Source: Sphingobacteriaceae bacterium
GTDB taxonomy: Bacteria; Bacteroidota; Bacteroidia; B-17B0; Aurantibacillaceae
NCBI GenBank assembly: GCA_016715905.1
Contig: JADJXI010000003.1
Span: 682,001-746,000, forward strand
Direction of reading: 5' to 3'
DNA length: 64,000 bases
Positions 8,988 to 17,088 of the stretch are shown piece by piece. Every line of letters begins with the position of its first letter. Position 1 is the stretch's first letter. The notes beneath the pieces are model-generated. The model did no database searches and was not told the origin of the DNA. It was given only the letters and a program-made list of their open reading frames with translations. A program made the translations under genes and the position numbers.

Positions 8988-10478
8988 TTACCAATTATTC
9001 ATCTGCAATAAAAATTTATCCTGGGTTGATTGTCTAAAAATTAAAAACCGACTATTGTTGATTAAAATTACCCCGGGATTTTCAGTTTTAGATAAATTAA
9101 ATAAGGACGTAATTTGGTAAACTTTCTTAACCGGGCTTATCATCGATATGTTAAGCATGTTCTTTTTACTGTCATTTTTTTGCAAAAGCCATATTGGGTT
9201 TCTCATTTCATCTAGCTTATAAGCTATCTGTATTGGAAATGTTAAGTTTGAAGTGAATGCTTTTTCAAATTCGATTAAGGTGTCGATACAAATCTTCCCG
9301 CTTAAATCGTTTTCTTCCGATTGCCCGTAATATTTTTCAAATAACAGATTTGTCCCAATATTTTGATTTTTAGCTGTAAAGACATTATTATTTTGGTTTA
9401 GTTCCAATTTGAAGGTGTTTATATGTTGATAGCACCAGTTTTGTTTAACCGACTTAAAAATATTGGCAATAATATTAATTGTTCCGTTTGTATATTGCTC
9501 GATCTCCGCTAAACGAATAATATAATTAATCGGTATTTTATTCGCATAGCCTTTCGGTTCTAGGATAGGAAATGCAAACTCGAAGTTTCCGCACTCTTCT
9601 CCCAAACTGTCTATACAAAATGCAAAAAGTTTAATTTGCTTTTTTCCGTCCAAGTTTAATTTATTGTTATTCTGATCAACATCAAATTCAGAATATTTCT
9701 GACCAAAAACATAAAACTTTCCATTACTGGAATCCGATAAAGCTTTTGAGAAATTAAAATGCGATAAGCCACCATTATCGGAAATTTTAGTTCCTTTTAT
9801 TAGTCTGCCGGATTTGGCATGAATGTTTAATAACCATTGGCCTTTTTTATTACCATCTATTATATTCACAAATAATCTTACGCGTGAATAATCTGCATGT
9901 ATTATTAAGGCTGAATTGATGTCCTTTTTTTCGAAAGGAAATTGCCATGCTTGTTCGTACTCAAAGTTAGGTTTGTCTTTTTTTAATCGATGCTTGTTTA
10001 AATAAAACTGAATTCCGCTAGTGTCTTTGATGGTTTTAATACTGTACACATCATTATTGAAGTAATAAATTTCTTTTTGCAATAAGGCTAAACTATTAAT
10101 TCTGGCAACATCAATTTCATCTTCTAGTTTGGGCATTTTAAAAGAAGACTCAATTTTTATTATCTGAGCCGTTTTCTTTTCTTTTTTATATAAATATATG
10201 TTTAATTTATTATGAAGGGTATCCGAAATTAGTTGAAGATATTCGTCGCCACTTTTATTTTGTAGATTAAGGTTTAAGCTATCCTCAAGCTCTAAATTTA
10301 AACTGAATTTGTAAATAATCAGATTAGAAACTTTATCATTTTTTTGAGTGCCAAACACATAAAGTTTACCATTGTATTTTTGAACACCGGTGTTTTCTAA
10401 AATTAATTCTTTAATCTGCGCATTTCCACGGAGTGCCAAGAATGAAAATGCAAATATAATTTTAATTAATTTCTTCAT
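8988..10478 (-). CDS. secreted hypothetical protein
   Basis: 496 aa. A signal peptide of about 20 residues (MKKLIKIIFAFSFLALRGNA) is followed by a beta-rich, Lys/Asn-rich soluble protein with no motif I recognise. Short repeated strands (for example KLYVFGTQKNDKV, KFYVFGQKYSEF) hint at a beta-propeller or repeated-sheet fold. No T9SS sorting domain is visible at the C-terminus (it ends FLLQMNNW), so a periplasmic location is likely. Its start overlaps the end of the MFS transporter gene by 17 bases, which implies translational coupling. Confidence 0.7.
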   Translation of the reverse strand: MKKLIKIIFAFSFLALRGNAQIKELILENTGVQKYNGKLYVFGTQKNDKVSNLIIYKFSLNLELEDSLNLNLQNKSGDEYLQLISDTLHNKLNIYLYKKEKKTAQIIKIESSFKMPKLEDEIDVARINSLALLQKEIYYFNNDVYSIKTIKDTSGIQFYLNKHRLKKDKPNFEYEQAWQFPFEKKDINSALIIHADYSRVRLFVNIIDGNKKGQWLLNIHAKSGRLIKGTKISDNGGLSHFNFSKALSDSSNGKFYVFGQKYSEFDVDQNNNKLNLDGKKQIKLFAFCIDSLGEECGNFEFAFPILEPKGYANKIPINYIIRLAEIEQYTNGTINIIANIFKSVKQNWCYQHINTFKLELNQNNNVFTAKNQNIGTNLLFEKYYGQSEENDLSGKICIDTLIEFEKAFTSNLTFPIQIAYKLDEMRNPIWLLQKNDSKKNMLNISMISPVKKVYQITSLFNLSKTENPGVILINNSRFLIFRQSTQDKFLLQMNNW

Positions 10479-11730
10479 CTATTAGTCCCTTTTCTTTACG
10501 TTTGATGAAATCTAATATAAGAAAATAATACAAAATAACTCCTACGGCGTACAGTACAGCAGTCATTAAAAAAATGCTCACAAACTGAAATCCGGTTTTA
10601 AATAACAGGGTTACCATAATACCGCTTAACACCCAACTTCCACTCCAAATAGCTGAAGTTAATGCACTGGTAATTTCTCTGTTTTTAGGTCCCACATATT
10701 TTAGTACAACTTCCGTAGTCATTGGTCCGGCCATATTCATTAAAGGTTGCCTAATTATATAACAAACACTTGCAATCAGTACAGCAACCGTCATGTGATT
10801 ATAATATTGTGTAGTGGCCAAAGCAATCAATGAAATAATAGCTAATGATTGAGTTGTTGGTATAGCAATTTTATAACCTATTTTAGCTTTTATTTTTGGA
10901 ACTAATAAGGCAAAGTATGCAACCAGTAAAGCAGCTACTGAACTCAACATGGAAAAGCCTCCCTTATCTACATGATGTACTTTTTCAAAAAACAAACTAA
11001 TAAATGGAATTGTTAAGCCTGCACCGGTGGCAATTATTAATGTAGGTATCAATGCTTTTATAACAACAAACCATTCTGTTTTATGAATAGTATTTGTTTT
11101 TACAGGAGTGCCGTCGATTACTATTTCTTTGAATCCCTTATTTTGATATAAAAAGTATACACCAAGAAATCCTATTATAGAAAAAAATATTAAAATAAAT
11201 TGTTCATTAAATAATTCAGGATTGATTAGATCCATTATTACAATTAAAATTCCACTCACTATGCCACCAAAACTCCAAGTACTGTAACTTAAAGATAATC
11301 CGGCGGTATGATGTAATGAATTGGAATTTCTTAATATAAATGGAGCTACAGGCACCTGCATAAATGTAAATGATGCACCCCATAATAATAGTGAAATTAT
11401 AGTTAACGTTTTCAAGTGTAATGCAATGGAAATAACTATTGCTAAACCAAAAACCGGAATGCATAAATTGCTTAGATAGAAAAAAGACATTAATTTTTTT
11501 CCCTTAATAAGTTTTCCGAGTGGTAAGGCTAATAAAAAAACGCCAACAAAACGAAAAGTAATAAATAACGCAATTTCATCATTTGAAAAACCTTCTTTAA
11601 ACATATAAAGAGGTAAAATATTCATGAATGTTGCATTTACAATTTGTATGAAAAACTCTGAAATTATAACATTGAGCACAGGTTTTTCCAGGTTCTTATA
11701 ATCGTTAATGAAAGAAAAAAGCTTACCCAT
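10462..11730 (-). CDS. major facilitator superfamily transporter
   Basis: 422 aa, about 12 hydrophobic helices with a central cytoplasmic loop near residues 200-215, the MFS layout. The loop between helices 2 and 3 carries a short basic stretch (LGKLIKGKK), a weak version of motif A. The substrate cannot be assigned. Its ATG overlaps the stop of miaA by 8 bases and its end overlaps the next gene by 17 bases, so the three genes are probably translated from one message. Confidence 0.85.
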   Translation of the reverse strand: MGKLFSFINDYKNLEKPVLNVIISEFFIQIVNATFMNILPLYMFKEGFSNDEIALFITFRFVGVFLLALPLGKLIKGKKLMSFFYLSNLCIPVFGLAIVISIALHLKTLTIISLLLWGASFTFMQVPVAPFILRNSNSLHHTAGLSLSYSTWSFGGIVSGILIVIMDLINPELFNEQFILIFFSIIGFLGVYFLYQNKGFKEIVIDGTPVKTNTIHKTEWFVVIKALIPTLIIATGAGLTIPFISLFFEKVHHVDKGGFSMLSSVAALLVAYFALLVPKIKAKIGYKIAIPTTQSLAIISLIALATTQYYNHMTVAVLIASVCYIIRQPLMNMAGPMTTEVVLKYVGPKNREITSALTSAIWSGSWVLSGIMVTLLFKTGFQFVSIFLMTAVLYAVGVILYYFLILDFIKRKEKGLIDEEIN

Positions 11731-12640
11731 GCTGAATAATTAGTTCTAAGTATCCTTTTATTTTTTCAAATTCAGTAGGTTCAAATTCTTCGTGTTCAAA
11801 TTTGTTTTTTATCCAAGTGATTTGTCTTTTGGCATAATTCCGTGTGTGCTGTTTTATTTTTTCAATCGCTTCAGCTAAACTTAGTTCTTGACGTAAATAT
11901 GCAAAGATTTCACTATACCCAACAGTTTTTAAGGAATTGAAATTTGCAAATTTTTCAAGCGATTTTACCTCATCCACTAAACCCTCTTGTATCATTTGAT
12001 CTACTCTGTCATTTATACGTTGATATAAAATTTCTCGGTTAGTATTAATAAACAGAATTATAGGAATGAAATTTCTGGTAGCCTTTTGATTAGTTAATAA
12101 AGTAGAATAGGGTTGCTTGGTATGAAGGGTTAATTCCAAAGCCCGAATGATGCGTTGAGAATTATTTAAATCTACCTGATTATAATATAGCGGATCCAAT
12201 TCCAAAAGTAATTGTTGAATATATTCTTTGCCTTTTGAAATATAATCAGCATTTAATTGCTCACGGATTGAAATAGGAACTTCTTCAAATTCATCAATTC
12301 CGTGAATGAGCGCATTGATATATAAGCCCGAACCGCCGGCCATAATCACAACATCCTTACTTGTATATAATTTTTCAAGAGTAATCAAGGCATCTTCACA
12401 AAAATGTCCAGCACCGTATAATTCGTTTGGTTCTTTAATATTGATAAAGTGATGTTTTACAGTTTTTAGTTCGAGTTCTGTAGGTTTGGCCGTTCCTATA
12501 TCTAATCGTTTATAAAATTGCCTCGAATCGCATGAAATAATTTCTGTATTAAAATATTGAGCTAATGTTATAGCTAATTTAGTTTTACCAACTGCTGTTG
12601 GCCCTGTAACAATAACCAGGTATTTGTTCTTCTCTTTTAT
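11723..12640 (-). CDS. miaA: tRNA dimethylallyltransferase, no canonical start codon
   Basis: MiaA adds a dimethylallyl group to A37 of tRNAs that read codons starting with U. The frame encodes the whole enzyme: P-loop GPTAVGKT at about residues 13-20, SCDSRQFY at 36-43, DIGTAKP, and the later MAGGSGLYINAL and KRQITWIKN stretches. An in-frame TAA lies at 12664-12662, and no ATG, GTG or TTG occurs between it and the P-loop. The first TTG (12388) would remove the ATP-binding site. The start given, ATA at 12640, is inferred: it places a KEKNKYLVIV leader before the P-loop and gives 305 aa, the normal length. A real non-standard start or a sequence error are both possible. Confidence 0.85.
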   Translation of the reverse strand: MKEKNKYLVIVTGPTAVGKTKLAITLAQYFNTEIISCDSRQFYKRLDIGTAKPTELELKTVKHHFINIKEPNELYGAGHFCEDALITLEKLYTSKDVVIMAGGSGLYINALIHGIDEFEEVPISIREQLNADYISKGKEYIQQLLLELDPLYYNQVDLNNSQRIIRALELTLHTKQPYSTLLTNQKATRNFIPIILFINTNREILYQRINDRVDQMIQEGLVDEVKSLEKFANFNSLKTVGYSEIFAYLRQELSLAEAIEKIKQHTRNYAKRQITWIKNKFEHEEFEPTEFEKIKGYLELIIQHG

Positions 12641-12746
12641 AGTGCTTAAAAATACTAATTGTTATGCATTAATTATTCAAAATTCGTTGTGAACAACTAT
12701 TGTTTGTTACATCCACATTTAAATGAATTAGCCCTAATTTTAAAAA

Positions 12747-14204
12747 ATGCATAAACCTCTGCATAGTTTATTTTTTGCGGCCCTACTTTTTCTTGCCTTA
12801 GGCTTATTAAGTTTTTCTTTTCCGGAGGAAGGCTTGGCGGTGAAAGAGGATTTAACACTTAATTTCCCAAGTCTTCAATCTTTATTTTCGCCTAAAGCCG
12901 AGAAAAAAGATATTTCGGCAATAATTGCCATGGCAGATGCAATGGATACTGTTTCATTTAATGTAGATACTGCAAATGTTTTTGCCGATTCCCTTATTAA
13001 AGAAATTTTAATAAAAGATACAGTAAAAAAAGTACTTAAAACCGGTTTACAATATAATAACAGAAGTTGTTTATCTGGTTTTTTTGATGCGCTTGCCGAT
13101 ATTAAGAAAAGTAATAAGTCTATCCGTGTTTTGCACTATGGGGATAGTCAGATTGAAGGCGATCGAATTACAGATTATTTACGATTGAAATTGCAAGGAC
13201 AATTTGGTGGACAAGGACCGGGCCTTTTTTCTGCAATGCCTATTGCACAAAGTATTATAACCAAGGTTAAAGCGAGTGATGGATTTGATAGATATAATAC
13301 ATTTACCGGAAAAGATAAACGCGTACATCATTCAAATTTTGGCGTTTTAGGTGGATTTGCAAGATTCGCCCCTTATAAAAACGTTTCCGATTCTTCACAA
13401 ATGCTTAGTGCCGAAATAAATATAAATACAAGTAAACTCGGTGGAGTAAATGCTACTAAGTATACCAAATTAAAATTATTTTATGGTGGCTCTCAAACAA
13501 AAACTTGGTGCGAGTTTTATGACGGACCCGCTTTAAGTGGAGCCGATAGTTTGGAGTCGAACGGATACTTTAGAGTAAAGGAATATAAAGTGGGCTTGGG
13601 ATCACTAAGTCATAGTTTTAAATTTAAAGGAAAAGATAGCCCTGATTTTTATTCATTTTCACTTGAGTCTGATCAGGGGATATATGTGGATAATATTGGA
13701 TTACGGGGAAGCAGCGGAACCTTTTTTCATCATATTAATTCTGCTCAGTTAAAACAATTTTATGATTATTTAAATGTTAAACTAATTATACTGCAATTTG
13801 GTGGTAACGCTATTCCAAGTATAAAAGATGGTAGCATAGCTGTTAATTATGCAGGATATTTAAGGTCGCAAATTTCCATTATAAAAAAACTAGCACCGCA
13901 AGCAAGCATTATTTTTGTTGGTCCGGCTGATATGAGTGTAAAGGAAGGTACCGAATATAAAACGCATCCGCAGTTAGAAAACACGCGTAATGCGCTTAAA
14001 AAAATAGTGCTTGAGTCGGGTTGTGCATTTTTTGATATGTATGATTGTATGGGAGGCGAAAATTCAATGCCTGAATGGGTAGAACAAAAACTTGCCGCAA
14101 CAGATTACATACATTTTTCGCCGCAAGGAGCTAGAAAAATTGCTACGTTATTTTATAGCGCAATCATGAACGAATATAATGCTTACTTAAAATCTAAAAA
14201 ATAA
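12747..14204 (+). CDS. SGNH/GDSL-type hydrolase, probable polysaccharide O-acetyl handling
   Basis: 485 aa with a signal peptide or N-terminal anchor (residues 1-25). SGNH blocks: GDSQIEGDR (nucleophile Ser) near residue 132, a Gly-Gly-Asn turn in LQFGGNAIPS near 351, and the DYIHFSPQG block with catalytic Asp/His near the C-terminus. Such enzymes act as acyl-esterases or acetyltransferases in the periplasm. It is followed without a gap by a second SGNH gene and then an MBOAT acyltransferase, the usual set for O-acetylating a cell-surface polysaccharide. The acceptor glycan is unknown. Confidence 0.82.
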   Translation: MHKPLHSLFFAALLFLALGLLSFSFPEEGLAVKEDLTLNFPSLQSLFSPKAEKKDISAIIAMADAMDTVSFNVDTANVFADSLIKEILIKDTVKKVLKTGLQYNNRSCLSGFFDALADIKKSNKSIRVLHYGDSQIEGDRITDYLRLKLQGQFGGQGPGLFSAMPIAQSIITKVKASDGFDRYNTFTGKDKRVHHSNFGVLGGFARFAPYKNVSDSSQMLSAEININTSKLGGVNATKYTKLKLFYGGSQTKTWCEFYDGPALSGADSLESNGYFRVKEYKVGLGSLSHSFKFKGKDSPDFYSFSLESDQGIYVDNIGLRGSSGTFFHHINSAQLKQFYDYLNVKLIILQFGGNAIPSIKDGSIAVNYAGYLRSQISIIKKLAPQASIIFVGPADMSVKEGTEYKTHPQLENTRNALKKIVLESGCAFFDMYDCMGGENSMPEWVEQKLAATDYIHFSPQGARKIATLFYSAIMNEYNAYLKSKK

Positions 14205-15422
14205 GTGCGAATAATAATTATAATATCTCTATTTCTTGTATCTCCATTTATTAGCGGACAGATTGCAAATACTTACACTTTTATTAATTTGGAAAGTAAT
14301 AAAATAATTCACGCAAAGGATTCATCCAAATTTATGCTGTTTTATCAAAAACTTGATTCTATTTCAAATAAAACGCGAAGCCGAGTTAGCATAGCTCATA
14401 TGGGCGGTTCGCATGTACAAGGTGGCACGTGGAGTAATACCTTTATCACGGGTTTATCAAACGAGTTCAAGCCTGATGGAGGCGGATATTTTATTTTTCC
14501 TTATAAATTAGCCAAAACCAATAGCCCACACTATATATCAACCTTTGGGAACGGTAATTGGAAAAAATGCAGATGTGTGACTAAAGACTTTTGTTTGCCT
14601 TTGGGCATGAGTGGCATGAGTGTAAGTAGTAACGATAGTGCTAACTCTTTTGGTTTGAAACTGAAACCTCAATCTATCATCCGTAATTTTCAAACAGTAA
14701 AGGTATATCACAATTTTAATCCTTCTTTTAATTTCGAATTAGATACTTCAATTTATAGTTTAGGACTAAGATTAGATTATCCCGAACAGGGTTATACGCA
14801 ATTTAGTTTCATGAATGCAATTGATTCTGTTTCCTTTAATATGATTAGGTTAGATACTATTACAAAAGACTTTATTTTATTTGGAATGAGTGTAGAAAGT
14901 GGTTATGGCTCAAAATTATTTTATGCCTGCTTGGGCGCTAACGGTGCGCAAAGTGGTTCATTTTTAAAATGCACTTACCTGGTTGAACAATTAAAAACCG
15001 TTGCGCCTGATTTAGTGATTATGTCGCTAGGCGTAAATGATTCACAAGATAAAAATTTTAATAAGGCAAATTACATAAGCCACTATGACAGTTTAATTGA
15101 TAAAGTTAGACAAGCATCTCCCAACTGTGCAATTCTTTTAACCACAACTACAGATAATTTTATTCGAAGAAAAACTCCAAATAAGCGAAGTCAACTCACG
15201 CGTGAAGCGATGTTTGAATTAATGGAAAAGCACGACTTGGCTATTTGGGATATGTATGAACTGATGGGTGGATATAAGTCTATGCTGAAATGGGTAAAGT
15301 CCGGATTAGCAGCACGCGATCGTGTTCATTTTTCAAGCAAAGGCTATACCTTGTTAGGAAATTTAATGCATGAGGCTATGATTACCCAATACAAAAGTTA
15401 TTTTAAAAAGGAATTGAAATAG
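14205..15422 (+). CDS. second SGNH-family hydrolase, GTG start
   Basis: 405 aa. It starts with GTG at 14205, directly after the TAA of the upstream gene, so translation is likely coupled. A signal peptide (IIIIISLFLVSPFISG) is present. The SGNH blocks are IAHMGGSHVQGG (GGS in place of the usual GDS), IMSLGVNDSQD with its conserved Asn-Asp, and ARDRVHFSSKGY at the C-terminus. The Ser, Asn and His positions are kept, so activity is plausible despite the altered first block. It resembles its upstream neighbour in layout and probably arose by an old duplication. Confidence 0.8.
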   Translation: MRIIIIISLFLVSPFISGQIANTYTFINLESNKIIHAKDSSKFMLFYQKLDSISNKTRSRVSIAHMGGSHVQGGTWSNTFITGLSNEFKPDGGGYFIFPYKLAKTNSPHYISTFGNGNWKKCRCVTKDFCLPLGMSGMSVSSNDSANSFGLKLKPQSIIRNFQTVKVYHNFNPSFNFELDTSIYSLGLRLDYPEQGYTQFSFMNAIDSVSFNMIRLDTITKDFILFGMSVESGYGSKLFYACLGANGAQSGSFLKCTYLVEQLKTVAPDLVIMSLGVNDSQDKNFNKANYISHYDSLIDKVRQASPNCAILLTTTTDNFIRRKTPNKRSQLTREAMFELMEKHDLAIWDMYELMGGYKSMLKWVKSGLAARDRVHFSSKGYTLLGNLMHEAMITQYKSYFKKELK

Positions 15423-15463
15423 ATTTTTTCAATCAAATAATTGCTTATTCACAAGACAAGCCT

Positions 15464-17071
15464 TTGCTGTTTACGCAATTGTTTTTTTGGGCATTTTTTG
15501 CCGTTGTACTTCTAATTTACAGTTTTGTATACAGGCACAATAAATTAAGAACTGTATTTTTGTTACTGGTAAGTTTGTTTTTCTATTTTAAAACCAGTGG
15601 TGTTTTTGTACTTCTTTTATTTTTTACCATTTGTAGTGATTATCAATGGGGGAAGTTGATTCACCGAAGCAAGTCTCAGGTAGCCCGAAAAACTTTCCTT
15701 AGCATCAGTATAATTTTTAATCTAAGCTTGTTATGTTATTTTAAGTATTCTTACTTTTTTCATGAAAGTATTAATGATATAACCGGATCGGATTCTGTTT
15801 TTTTTAATCACTTCACTCATTTCTCAAATACATTCTTTGGTACTGCCTTTAGTGTGGATAAATTATTATTGCCGGTAGGTGTTTCCTTTTTCACTTTTCA
15901 ATCTATGTCTTATGTAATAGACATGTACAGGAAAAATGTATTGCCGGTAGAAAACATATTCGATTACGGTTTTTTTGTATGTTTTTTCCCTCACCTTGTG
16001 GCCGGTCCAATAGTTAAGGCACATGATTTTCTCCATCAAATTTATCAGCCCTATAAGCTAGAGAAAAAGGAATTTGGATTGGCTTTATTTTGGATTTTAA
16101 ATGGTTTTTCAAAAAAAATTATTGCTGATTATATTGCGGTTAATTATATCGATAGAATATTTGATAATCCTACATTTTACAGTGGAGTAGAGGCCGTGTT
16201 TGGTATATTTGGATATTCGCTTCAGATTTACATGGATTTTAGCGGTTATACAGATATGGCTATAGGCATTGCTTTACTTTTAGGATATCGTTTAAAAACA
16301 AACTTTTTATCACCTTATAAAGCTACAAGCGCCAGTGAGTTTTGGAAACGCTGGCACATTTCATTAAGCAGTTGGTTGCAGGAATATTTATATTTTCCGT
16401 TAGGTGGTAATAGAAAAGGAACAATAGGCTCATATGTTGCATTAACCATTATATCTGTGTTTATGATTTTAATAAGCGGAAAAATATGGTTAACTTTTTG
16501 GTTGATAGGCTTAGCAATATTATTAATCATATTATTTTTGGTTTTTCCAAAAGTTAAACAAACAATTAATACTAATATAAATCTAATGGTTACCATGTTG
16601 TTAGGTGGGCTTTGGCATGGAAGCAGCTGGTTATTTTTAATATGGGGTGGTTTAAATGGCTTAGGATTGATGATTCATAAATTCTGGAAAGATTATTCTC
16701 CATTTAAAAATTCTAATGGAAGAATCATCCGTTTTATTTTAATGCTGATTACTTTAACTTTTATCAGCTTCACTAGAATATTTTTCAGAAGCCAGAATTT
16801 AGAAACCGTAAATAATATTTTTTACCGAATCGGAAATTATTTCGGATTGGATTTAATTTTTGATATTATCGCCGGATACAAATGGGTTTTCCTAATCATG
16901 TTAATAGGATATATCATACATTGGATACCTGAAGGATTAAAAGAAAAATATAGAAATTGGTTTTCATCTCAGCATTATATTGTAATGGGGCTATTAACTA
17001 TTCTGGTTGTATTTTGTATGTATCAGTTTATGAGTGGTGAAATGCAACCTTTTATTTATTTTCAGTTTTAG
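15464..17071 (+). CDS. MBOAT-family membrane O-acyltransferase
   Basis: 535 aa from the TTG at 15464, with about ten membrane helices. MBOAT hallmarks: FFPHLVAGPIVKAHDF, the conserved block ASEFWKRWHISLSSWLQEYL followed by FPLGGN, and GGLWHGSSWLFLIWGGLNG with the conserved His. It would pass acetyl groups across the inner membrane to the two periplasmic SGNH proteins encoded just upstream (AlgI-like role). The frame is open upstream to 15407 and the extra residues (IDFFNQIIAYSQDKP) look like the family N-terminus, but no ATG, GTG or TTG exists there, so the true start may be ATT at 15413 or ATA at 15419. It converges on uvrB with a 17-base gap. Confidence 0.88.
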   Translation: MLFTQLFFWAFFAVVLLIYSFVYRHNKLRTVFLLLVSLFFYFKTSGVFVLLLFFTICSDYQWGKLIHRSKSQVARKTFLSISIIFNLSLLCYFKYSYFFHESINDITGSDSVFFNHFTHFSNTFFGTAFSVDKLLLPVGVSFFTFQSMSYVIDMYRKNVLPVENIFDYGFFVCFFPHLVAGPIVKAHDFLHQIYQPYKLEKKEFGLALFWILNGFSKKIIADYIAVNYIDRIFDNPTFYSGVEAVFGIFGYSLQIYMDFSGYTDMAIGIALLLGYRLKTNFLSPYKATSASEFWKRWHISLSSWLQEYLYFPLGGNRKGTIGSYVALTIISVFMILISGKIWLTFWLIGLAILLIILFLVFPKVKQTINTNINLMVTMLLGGLWHGSSWLFLIWGGLNGLGLMIHKFWKDYSPFKNSNGRIIRFILMLITLTFISFTRIFFRSQNLETVNNIFYRIGNYFGLDLIFDIIAGYKWVFLIMLIGYIIHWIPEGLKEKYRNWFSSQHYIVMGLLTILVVFCMYQFMSGEMQPFIYFQF

Positions 17072-17088
17072 AAAACTTGCTTTTATTA

